Origin: Paraspadella gotoi
Lineage: Eukaryota; Chaetognatha
Assembly (NCBI GenBank): GCA_051294375.1
Contig: CM119266.1
Location: 7,085,431-7,149,430 of the forward strand
Reading direction: 5' to 3'
Length of the DNA: 64,000 bases
The notes under the pieces were generated by a model. That model searched no databases. It was not told the origin of the DNA and worked only from the letters and a program-made list of their open reading frames with translations. This document shows, in pieces, positions 1 through 10,827 of this stretch; within the stretch, counting starts at the first letter, position 1, and each line of letters begins with the position of its first letter. Made by a program: the position numbers and the translations under genes.

Positions 1-471
1 CACCACACGAACAGTGCCTTATCTCGTACTCGTAGCTTCGGTACAACAGAATTCTTCCAAATCTTTTTACTTTTTTCCTCAATTTTTTTTGTGGCTCGAG
101 TCTCGTCTGATCTTTACTCATGACGAATCCCCGGGAGGAGATGTCTTCGCCTTGAGGCTTTCGAGCCAAAAAACAAAAGGTGAGGCAACGGGACATTCCG
201 AGCGGAATGGGGCGGGGAAATCCGGTAATATTGCGACTTAAGAAGATGCGCCCACGCATTGAGAAATCAAGATTGAAAAGTGGGGGGAAATCCGGTTTAA
301 GAATTCGTCATCAACAAAAGTGGATTTTATTTTGGAAGGGGGGAACTGTTCCAATAAAGTTTTTGCCTCGTGTATCAGTGTTTTCGAAGAAGTAAAACAA
401 ATCTCGTGAAGGACCCAACTGTTAATACCAATATTATATTCGTCTTGATGTATGTGTCTTTGTTTTTACAG
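1..471 (+). other. 5' leader/intron region of the first gene
   Basis: No coding exon is certain here. A good donor (AAAAG|GTGAGG) lies at 179/180 and a good acceptor (TTTTTACAG) ends at 471, so bases up to 179 are probably a non-coding or short coding first exon and 180-471 an intron. The reading frame of the next exon is open through the upstream exon, but without an ATG in view. The window may therefore cut the 5' end of the transcript. Confidence 0.35.
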
Positions 472-476
472 CATCG

Positions 477-3400
477 ATGGACAAACAAAGCCGACTACTG
501 CCCTTCACCGGGCTGCCTAAGCTTCGATCCGGGCGCCACGGCCCCGATTCCTTCGGCTGCGGACGAAATTCGAAGGTAAGTTTAAACAAGTTTTAAACAA
601 ATATTTTATGGACTCACAAGTCTCAACCTCTTCCTTACCTTTTATTTTGAGATCTCTTTTATATATACCGAGCATAAAAAAGTTTAATGATAACGAGGCT
701 TCATCGAAATTGAGGCCGTTCCATCATAAAACCTAGTTCGCACTCAATTAAACCCGCGGCCTTTTTTGTTTTATCCTTTTTGCGAATCGATCATTGAACC
801 CCAGCTGCGAGGTTTCGGCATTAAACCTAAGGCTAAGCCGCCGTCTCATCCTTCGTCCTTTCTTCTAAATCCGTGACCCTTAAAATCTTAATTCAATCTT
901 CTTTTTAATTTAAAAGCCTTTCTCAATTTTCTCAAGTTTTATTTCTTTGTAAAAGAAAAAAAAATCTTGTGAGAAAGAATTGAATTCGGTCTGGTGGGGG
1001 ATGTTTTTTTTTCTTTTCGTCAAGGAAAATGTTTTGAAGGGAAACGCCCTTTCGTTCCTCTCGATTGAGATGGACGCCGAATCGTTAAATTCAATTTCCG
1101 CTTTGTCCGGGGAGAAAAGTTTGAGCCGCTGTCGTTAATTAACGATCGTTTGAAAACTTAACGCGAAATTGAATTATTAGAGATTCGCTTTTTGTATCTC
1201 TTGTCCTCAATTGTCAGATGTTAAGTTGTCTTTTGTATGTCTTGTCCTCAATGGTCAGATGTTAAGTTGTCTTTTGTATGTCTTGTCCTCAATGGTCAGA
1301 TGTTGAGTTGTCTTTTGTATCTCTTGTCCTCAATTGTCTTCGTTTCTTCCTCAGCCTTGGAATCGCACGCCGTCCGTGGGAGTGGCTCCATTCGTCGGAC
1401 CACGTCTTCCATTTCCGTCGCAAGGATCGACGCCTAACGACGCGGGGGCGGCGTTTCGTGCCGCGACGCCGCTCGCTTCCGACGCAGCGTTTCGGGCTCC
1501 GCCGCCGACCGACGGCGCCGCTTTTCGCCGCTCTTTTTTTCCGTCGTCGCCCGGCGTCAAGTCGCCGCTGAACAAGTCTCTGTCGACGCCTATGAACAAC
1601 AACTACCACAACCAAAACAAAAACAACGGCCAACACTTTAAAAACAACAGCAACAACAACAACAAAGTATACAACAGCAAATTCGACCAAAATTCACCTC
1701 CCGTCCGTTCGTCCGGCGACGACGACGCCTCCTCTGGGTCGTCGCCCGATGACGCCTCCCACGCTGCCGTGGCGCAGATTGAAGAACTCGTCTCCTCCTT
1801 GGCGCGGTACTTCGACGCCGTCAAGCTTTGCTACGCCAACACAGTCTCCGTAGCTCAGTCCTTCTCCGCCCTCATGCACCGCGACGCCAACGCCGCCAAT
1901 GCCGACGCCGCCGGCCGATTTCTCGTCGCCGCCCGCGAAACCGGCGCCCGCGTCATCAATGACGCCCAGAGGCGCAAAGAGGCGTCGGCGGCGGAATTGG
2001 CGGCGCTGGTTGAAGCTATGACCAACGCGTCGACGACGGGAGAAGAAAAGGACGCCGAGGCGAGAGGAGATTTGAGAAGAAAGGCGAGTCGTCGTAAAAT
2101 AATATTAATTTTAAGTATCGGAAATTTTTTTGAAAAAGTTGGTGTTCATTTCTCTTATGACTTTAATTAAACATTAGAATTAATAATTAAAATTTAAATA
2201 TTTATATGGGGTAAACCACAATAACATTCATTCATTGATTGAAAGCTTGCAGAGTCCGGCTATGTTAGTATTTGTAAGGGGGATGCAGACTTTAACCCTC
2301 CATAGTCTGTCCAAAGACAGGCAAGATTGCTTATTTTTTAAATGAATGGATAATTGTTATATTGGTTGTATCAATTTTATTAATTAATCAATAATCATCA
2401 ATCGTATATTCAAACTACAGGTAATCTGTCAATCCTTCTGCTCCCTCATGCACTTCCACAACAAACTGGCGAATCTCTCCAATCCCGCGGATTTCGGGAA
2501 GCAGCGTCCCGTCGCCCAGACGTCCTACGCTCGAAGCGACGATCCTCTGGGCGACTCTTTGGCCGAAAATCTCGCCGACATCCGTGAGTCGAGATTTTTC
2601 CACCATCTTTTTAAAAATCCTTGGAAATCGGGTCAATTTTCTATTTTTGTAACTAATATCCAGGTTTCCCTTCGACCTCGGTGGCCGGTCCACCCTCATT
2701 TCTCAAAAATCAGCGTCAGCCCTCGTCTGCTAAAGGATTTCAATCTCGGTGAGCTAAGAAAAAGTTGGAGCCGCAGGCCTTTTTTTCGTTTTTTACTTTT
2801 GTAGTCGGGCGACTTGACCCTCTCTTCTGTAGTATTATTAAATACTTTTAGCTTTTGTTTTGTATGAACGCGTTATATCCGGTTTTTCAATAAATTGGCC
2901 AGATAAAAATTTAATTGATTAAAAATCCAATGTTTGCTTTTTGAAAAATACTTCCGTTTCCATCTCTAGTAACGACGACGAACTCGATCTGGTTCTGGAC
3001 ATTTTGTCAGCTGGACTGACTCGTTCCGCTCCAGCGCCCAACGCTCCATCCGCTCTCGTACCCCCCGCTCCTTCATTCATCCCGTCATCATCCGCTCCAG
3101 GGCCGGCCCCAGCGCCACCATCAACCCGCGTTCTCGACTCCGTCTCCCGCCTTTCCTCCTCCTCTTTCTGGTTATCCTCCCTTCCTTCCCCACAACTCTA
3201 CCCTACTTCCTCTTTGTCTTCCTCTCGTTTCCACACTCTTCCTCCTCTCGCTCCTCCTCCTCCTCCTTCCTTTCCCCATCCACCTCCTCCTTCCTCTCAT
3301 TCCTCGCTGCCTCGAAACTTTATGCCACAATCCAATCGAAGGGACTCCTCATCCCTCGGCGTCGCCGGCTTCGGAAACGACGCCGCCGATCGTCGCCCCG

Positions 3401-4568
3401 ACAATCCCGTAAACGTCGCCTTTCCTCCTCCGCCCCAGCCTTTGTTTCCCGGCATTTCGCGGCCGACGTCTGTCCTGCTGTCGGGCGCGGCGACGGCTAC
3501 GTCGGCCATTCCATCTCGCGGCGCCAACCCCGCTCCTCCGCGGTTCGAAAGCGGCCCCGCGGCGTCGTCCCGCGGTGGCCGAGGCGGCACTTGGCCCAAT
3601 TCAACCTCCTCTCGGTTCGAGGCGGATTTCGGGCGATCGACGGCCGACGTCGTCGGCGACGTCCTCTTGGATCAAGAGACTTTCGACAATCCCTCCACGG
3701 AGAAGGAGTACTTAAATTATATCGCTTCCGTTCAACAATACCTGGCCAATCATCAAAACAACAACAACAACAATCAAAATCCGACCGACGCCGCTTCGGT
3801 GGCGGCCAACGGCGGCAACGACGCCGAGAGTCTATTTCCGGCAGAATCCCGAAAAGGGAACGAGTATTTGGACTTTGCGCGAATACACTACGATGGTGAG
3901 TTGAATTTTTAGTCTGCTTGCCAGGGAGAAGTAGATTGGATTAGAAAATTGACGGAGACTTCGTCCTCCCCTTTTTTGTCAGGATCTTCGTCCCTCCTAT
4001 CGCCGTCATCGTCGTCCATCTGGACCCGGCGCCCCGACGATATCGACGCCGCTTCCGCCGCAATCGCCGCCAGATCTCGCGACGCCGACGACGCCCGCGC
4101 GAGGTCCAACAGCCTTGACGCCGCGGCGCTCATCGGCGATGCCTTTCAGGACGGTACCGCGCCGATCTCCGTCGACAAGGCGATCGAAGCAAGGAGAATC
4201 TCCGAGATTTCGCCCACTATGGGGTGAGTTAAAGATTAAGTTAACAGCTAAATGTTAGGTTGCGGTATATATGTACATATCTTTGTAATATTATCCTCGT
4301 TTAGTAATGTTTAATTTTACTTAACTGCCTCTGTCTTAACTTTTTCCTTAGAACGCTCAACGGTTTCCACGGGTCGTGCCTCTCGCCCTCGTCTCTGGAA
4401 AAGACGAAGACTTGGCCGCCGCCGCGCGCCCCGTGGGCCGTCGCTCCTCCGGTCTTCGAGGATCCAACCTCTCTGGATTTCTCCTCCGATTTCGCTCATT
4501 TGGGACGAAAGAATGAAAATGGTTTCGCAGAGTCAAACATCTGGGCGACTAACCCGGTCCAATTTTAA
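477..4568 (+). CDS. Unrecognised low-complexity protein, 7 coding exons (819 aa)
   Basis: Coding exons are 477-575, 1355-2083, 2421-2583, 2664-2748, 2970-3895, 3983-4223 and 4352-4568; phases agree at every junction and the stop is TAA. The start is ATG477 inside the exon that begins at 472. The frame stays open upstream, but no upstream ATG is visible. The second intron has a GC donor (AAG|GCGAGT). Exon 2 encodes Pro/Ala-rich text, an Asn-rich tract near residues 95-115 and a helical segment (about 135-275) containing LARYFDAVKLCYANTVSVAQ. Exon 5 opens with the acidic NDDELDLVLDIL and turns Pro/Ser-rich, and the rest is disordered, ending ESNIWATNPVQF. I do not recognise the family. It looks like an intracellular scaffold or RNA-regulatory protein, but that is only an impression. 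No signal peptide or membrane span is seen. Confidence 0.6.
1190..1340. repeat. 41-bp tandem repeat, about 3.6 copies
   Basis: A 41-bp unit beginning AGATGTTAAGTTGTCTTTTG is repeated with a few substitutions. It ends about 15 bp before the 3' splice site at 1354, so the array itself supplies the T-rich tract of that acceptor. Confidence 0.8.
2205..2380 (-). repeat. Interspersed repeat, copy 1 (family R1)
   Basis: The reverse complement of this stretch resembles 53928-54175 over most of its length. Both hold ACAACCAATATAA, ATTATCCATTCATTT, a TTTGGACAG core and GCTTTCAATCAA in the same order. It lies in the GC-AG intron of the first gene. No open frame or tRNA-like head is seen, so the class is unknown. 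Confidence 0.55.
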
Positions 4569-6600
4569 ACTTCTCTCTTTTTTTTATTCTTTTTGCTCCG
4601 AGCCAAAAATATAAAAAACAAACTTACAAATTGAAGCGAAGAATTAAGTTCTTTTTTTCTCTTTTTTCTTATTTCTTTGTGTCGTTGGGTTTATCCAGAT
4701 TTTTTTTTGGTTGGTCGAGCTTTGAGAGAGTAACCCTTTATCCCAAATTTTGATTTAAATTTGTTCATACCGACCATGATGTCCTTTTTTTTTCTTTTTG
4801 CAATGCGATACAATGCGATATTATCTATTTTTCCCAATGTGTTATTTTACTTTTTTATATGCGCTTTTTCGAGTCGCCCACCTTTTCTAAACCTGCTAGA
4901 TTTTAATATTAAATTAAATTAAATTAAATTAAAATGAATTAAATTTTTATATATGAAATTGGTACAACCACATTATAAATTATATTATTAAGAGTTTAAT
5001 TTTCTAAGGCCTAGTATTTGGCCCATTGGCCTTATATTTAAAGAAATTACTAATTTATTTCTAATTTTTGATAATTTAGTTTATATATTAATATCAAATA
5101 TTTATGGATTTTTATTCGACCTATATTTCCGGAAGACTCTGAAAAAGCTGGATTCAAATTCGATTCCGCCTCTTTTAGTTTGAAAAGCTGAAAAAGTCTT
5201 TCGCTCTTCTCATATATAATCGCCAAAGGTTTTTAATAGCCGGGAGCTTTGATATAAATTGGGGGTCGCTTCATTGCTTCTTATATCATTTATCGCCGTC
5301 GCATCCAATCCTTTAATCCCGGATATCGTTTCAGTCCATGACCTCGCTTTGCTCAATTCCCCTGCAAGTGTATTGTCATATTTCTTTGTCATTTTTTCTT
5401 AAAGAGCATCGTTCAGAATACTCGGGTTAGGCAACTGGGTGACGAGCAGGGGCCATTTTTTTTTACCAGACCTTATTTTTATTGTTTTAAGTTGGTCTGG
5501 CCTAAATCTTGTTCTGACTTCTAAATTTTTTTTTTCGTGATCGTTCTGGAAAATTTTTGAATCCAGACTGAAGGGAAAATTTTTTTTTCCCATGATAATC
5601 TTTAGCTGACATCTTAACTGAAGCCAAGGCGTTAGGAAATGAACAAATAGAGTAAAGGTTTGATATCCACGCCTGGTGCGTGGGTTTGCTTTTCTCCAGA
5701 AACGAAAGCGTCGTCATTTTGATTTTTGAAAAAAATTATAATACTAAAAAAGCGCACGATATTGAAAGCTTTTGAAAGCTTTAATAATATTTTAAGAATA
5801 ATCAATATCCCTACCAATTTTCTTTCGCTTATTTAAAAATTATTAAAAAACCTTTGTTCTACTGACTTTGATCTGTCATTTAATTCACTAATTAGTTAAA
5901 ATTCTTGCGCTTTTTATTGTGGTATCGGATTTCTGGCAGGAATGTCATAGGCTTAATGCAATATGCATGTCGTGTATGTTATAGATTTGATTTTTGGGAG
6001 AATATGATTTTCATGCCAGATAATTTACGGCAATTTTCATGTGTCACTAACAAACATCGTAATATTTTTTGTGCATCAAAAAAACCGATATGGTTTTGAT
6101 TTTTTTTCATTCTTATAATTTTGTCTCAAGTTTTGTCGTTACTGTTGTGCCTTCCCGTCGATTGTTAACAGTATACTATATATGATATATTATTATTATT
6201 ATTATTAGTATTTTATATCTTTGGATAATATTCTCATTTTCTTTCCACAAACGTTTGTACTGTTTTCAAGTTCAAGTCTCGTTTTTTACTCATTAAATTC
6301 TTAAAGAAGTTTCACTTTAATTTGATTTCATTTTAATTATTCGTTTCTCTTCGATAATTTAGATAATATTTATAACAGCTAATTAGTAACAATTATACTC
6401 ATTGGAGAAGCTACGAGGTGTATTTGAATCGTTGGTTGCTATGGATCCCAAATTCAAACGCGTGAGCATTCATTAGCGTGAATGAAAATAATTTTTTTTG
6501 CAATTTTTTTTGGTAGCGTTTATCATCAGTTTTAAAAATATATGTTGTATTAAATTCTACCGCCTTTCGCCTTGCGCTTTTGTTGATTCCCAGCGATTCG
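4569..6600. other. AT-rich intergenic region
   Basis: It contains simple tracts, (AAATT)n near 4907-4935 and (TTA)n near 6189-6207. Between about 5200 and 5820 the minus strand shows several short overlapping open frames interrupted by stops, possibly an eroded transposon remnant. No splice-consistent gene is visible. The single-base-rich stretches and lack of GC-rich segments contrast with every real exon in the window. Confidence 0.4.
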
Positions 6601-7020
6601 ATTTGGCCTCGACCCATTGCCTCCTAGCGGGCGATCGGTGACGTCTCCAACCGGTGACGTCTGACAAGCAGAGAACGCCGCCTCCGATTCCCGACGCCGC
6701 CTTAAGAACGACACGGCTTCGTAGAAAACTGAAGACTGAGAAAGCGGAATTTATTTTTTTTGACAGCGAAATCAATTGGCCGCCGCAAATCGGCGCCTGC
6801 TTCGGACAGAGAGACACGTTCTTTTGTTATTTCTTTATTTCCAAAAAAACGTGAGAGGGTGAGTCCTTTTAAATTTTCCCGCCGCAGCCTCGAATCCCTC
6901 TATTCTTCATCCCGCTCTCTTCTTCCTCTTCCTCATTATTCTTTTCTCTCTCCTTCAAAGAGGAAGAGGAGGAAGAAGAAGAAGAGAGCGACAGAAGATC
7001 CAAAAATCATCGCCAACAAA

Positions 7021-7056
7021 ATGGCTGCTCGATATTCATCCGTTACAATGAAATGA
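7021..7056 (+). promoter_or_regulatory. Short upstream ORF in the USP10 leader
   Basis: An 11-codon ORF ([11 protein letters not shown]) starts at ATG7021. Its stop overlaps the in-frame USP10 ATG at 7053 in the arrangement ATGA. Such an overlap would allow termination-reinitiation control. This is inference, since transcript evidence is absent. Confidence 0.4.
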
Positions 7057-10000
7057 CAAAAAAAAGCTTCTTCGCCACGATGGACGGAAACGTTGAGGTG
7101 AGTTTGTGGGTCGGGGTGGTGGCGGAGGGGCGGGAAGGATGGGTGGGTTTCCGGCCAGGGAGAGGCCTGGCTTTTTCATGTCCCACGTCCCGCGCAAAGG
7201 GGCGGAGGAGATGTTACGAGACGATGGCCGATTTGACCTTAGCCACGCGCCAACTTAATCGAGGGTCAGCGATTAGATTTTCTGGGTAATGATGCTTAAC
7301 TTGGTCGGTGATGATTGTTTAAGTTCGGTTGTTAACTATCTATATGGTAACAATCCTAAAACCGCCGCTAGAAAAACGCTGCCATTTGCAAACCTGTAAA
7401 TATTTTTTCAATGTTAATTACTAATTTAAAAATAAAAACCAAAACTATTTATATGTGCAAATTATGGATGAAAAGATTGAGCGATTGAACATTTTTTTGT
7501 TGCTGCCTATAGACATGTAATTAATGAATTTTAAATCCTTTTAAAAATCTTTTTAGCATAACAGTATAGTAAATACAATTATTTCTGTAGCAATATCCTT
7601 ATAAATCGTTAAATTTCAAAATATTTTTTTTAGATTTGGATTCGACGTAAAAAACTAAAAAAACTTTTATAAAATAAGTTATATAATATTTTAATTTTTA
7701 GATCACAAAAAATGACTAAAACGTTTTAATATATATAAGTTTTGGGTAACTTTATTATTCGACGTCCGTAACCAACTTTATGTACCAGCGGTCGGTGCTT
7801 TGTTAATCCATTTAATTTTGTTTTCCCTCGAGTGTCGAGTCTTGGTTTGCTCAATAATATCTAATTTTTTTAATAAATAATAATAGTTTTAAATTTATTT
7901 TAATATTTTTATGTTGAGGTAGAAAATGAATTGTTTGATGTACAATGAGTTTTATTAAGAAACATAAAATTCGGACTTGAATATAAGCCTTTATCAGCGC
8001 AAAAAGAATTGATTTTTGAAACAAATATTTTTACAGACTCTTCAAATATTGTGAAAATATTTGTTTCACAAATCAATTCGTTTTTGCGCTTTTGAAGGCT
8101 TACATTGAAGCCGGAATATGTCCGAAATTTATATTTCTAAATAAAACTCGTTGTACACAAACAATTTATTTTTTACCTTAAACAAATAATCAAAATGAGG
8201 GTAAAATAAATAATATTTTGGTTATATTTTTTAAATTGTTAGCAATTGGGTTAGGGGTGGTTAGGGTTAGCCGAGGTTTCGAAATTAAATTTGTGATATA
8301 AAGATTTTCTGATTAGCGGGGTTTTCCGTCTCTTGCTCACCCTTCTGAGAGAATCAATATCGCAGGGTTTAACGAGTCTTTAAAGATCAAGAACTAGAAG
8401 AAAGCTATAGAGCAAGCATCGGTAAGCAATAGTAATACCAATGACCTCTCAGGTAAGCTCGGCTTAGCTACTCAATACAAACAATGTAAACCATATAATT
8501 GATCACTAGACCAATACGAAACCAATACTAAACCCCGACGATGGCTAATTAATATTAATGCGATTTGTAACGAATGAAATCATGATTAAACAAAGTAATG
8601 AAATAACGATGAACTGTATTGTTTGTTTATATTGTTTATATTTTTAAACACTTTTACAAAAGGTAAATAAGATCGACGGATTACGACGAGAGTTTGTCCA
8701 ACATTTCTACCCTTACCAATGTCCTTTTTTTTGCGTAATGAGATTTTTACGTCGCTCATAAGAAGCGCAAAATTCGGTCGGCAAATGTAAAAATAAGCCT
8801 AAGTTTCTACTACATAGAATAAAAAAAGTCATGAATTTTCACCTTTTTTCCCATTTTAAACGCTGAAGATGATAGAATTTTTGATTTGAAGAGACAGTAA
8901 TTATTGTTATGTATTAGTGACAGAACCGTTCAATATAAGCACTAAGCAGTCCCTGAGCTTCGGATCAGGCTGTAACACCATGTTACAGGCGGGTTAAGCG
9001 CCCCGTCCCTCTTAACTGCTAGAACCCCAGACCTTTGGGTTGGGAGGTGAATGACATGCCTCCGGCACCAATGGCCGCTGATGAACAGTTGGTGGATTTT
9101 AATCCACCATACATCCCCCCCCTCCCGTAGGGAGAAGTCTGTTGCGTCTCTTCAGTGAATTATTGTTGGTGGAAATTTCATCACCAAGTTGAGGCATATT
9201 GCCTGATGTGTTGTTGGCGGAAAGTGCATCGGCAGGTTGAGGCATGTCGCCTGAAAGTGTTTGTTGCTGTTGTGTTCGGAAGTCGGGCTCACCAATGAGA
9301 CAGTAATTATTGTTATGTATTAGTGACAGAACCGTTCAATATAAGCAGTACCCGAGCTTCGGATCAGGCTGTAACACTGTTACAGGTGAGTTAAGCGCCC
9401 CATCCCTCTTAACTGCTAGGCGGCCACCAGGCTAGAACCCCGGACCTTTGGGTTGGGAGGTGAATGACATGCCTCCGGCCGCTGATGAACGGTTGGTGGA
9501 TTTTAGTCCACCATAGATTCAACTTATTATGAAGAATCTGAATCTTTAATAAAAGTTTTAAAAACATTATTTTTAAAATTTACTATTTATAAAAATATTA
9601 CAACAAATATATTATGTTTTTCTATTCTGTTTCTGAGACAATATGAACAAAATCTCACATCTAAATATCCTTGTTCGATCTTTCAAATAAATTTTTTGTT
9701 CTTGAGTGCTCCACTCTATTATATATGCCTTAGCAGGAAGATAGATTTGAAAACCGTCTCTCATTTTTAAACTCTTTTTATATTAAATTTTTTTCTCCGA
9801 CTTTACTATAAAAAAAATTTTGAATAAAATGGTATCAATATTATTATCTTCTAAAACCTCTTGCAAATATCAAGAGAATGTTTTTATGAATACTATAATA
9901 TAAAGTTTAGCCTGCCTAACCTAAATTTAATTAGGATAATCAAAACCGAGACTTTGTCCCCCCAAAAAACTGCATAGTCAAGGCCAAAAACCAAATTAAT

Positions 10001-10796
10001 GTCAATATGGGCAGATTTCGAAAGCTTGGCGTCTTGGGAAGCCAATGGAGGTAGAGCGCGATCGAAAATTCCCATTTTATCATGCCCAAAAATGGTATTT
10101 AAATGGACTGGTCAGGCCGTTTTTTTTCCCTATTCTAAGAAAACTCCTGGCTTTGAGTAAAAAAGACCAAATCATACATATTAGTACAGTTTCCGAAACC
10201 TTATTGTCTTCTCTACATGATGAAAAAAAGCAAAATTAAAATTCTTTGCAATCTTAATTGCTTGATAAAGCAATCAAATGAACTGGTTTTTTAGGTGAAA
10301 ACTGCATAGTCAAGCCTTCATTTTTTTCAATTTGATCACAATTGACAGAAACTGTATTGATTTTACTATTCAAATCAGGTAGAGCGCGGGCTTAATTCAA
10401 AACGTTTTCTCAATATAATGCAAAATTTAAAAAAAGGTCCAATAAAAACTTATTAAAACAAAAATCGTCGCACAGTGTTGCTTGTGAGTTCAAAAGCTAG
10501 AAAATAAATTTTTAAATTTTTTATATTATTATTATAATAATAAAAAATATTTATAAATATAATTATAGTATTGAAAATAATTTTTTTTATTCAATCTGAG
10601 AAAGGTAGTACTATATATTAAAAGTATATATATATAAAAAATATATTTTACAATAAAATTAGTTAATTTTTTTAAACTGCAAGTTTTTTTTTATTATGGT
10701 ATGATTAAAAATATAAGATTAATAAATTTTAATTTAAATAAAATATAATAATCATATTAAATATAATAAATTTAAAAAAATTTTATTTTTTTATTT

Positions 10797-10827
<31 letters not shown>

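Noticed and set aside
5200-5820. Minus-strand retroelement-like coding remnant
   Set aside because: Several overlapping short frames with stops. No reverse transcriptase, integrase or capsid motif could be recognised.
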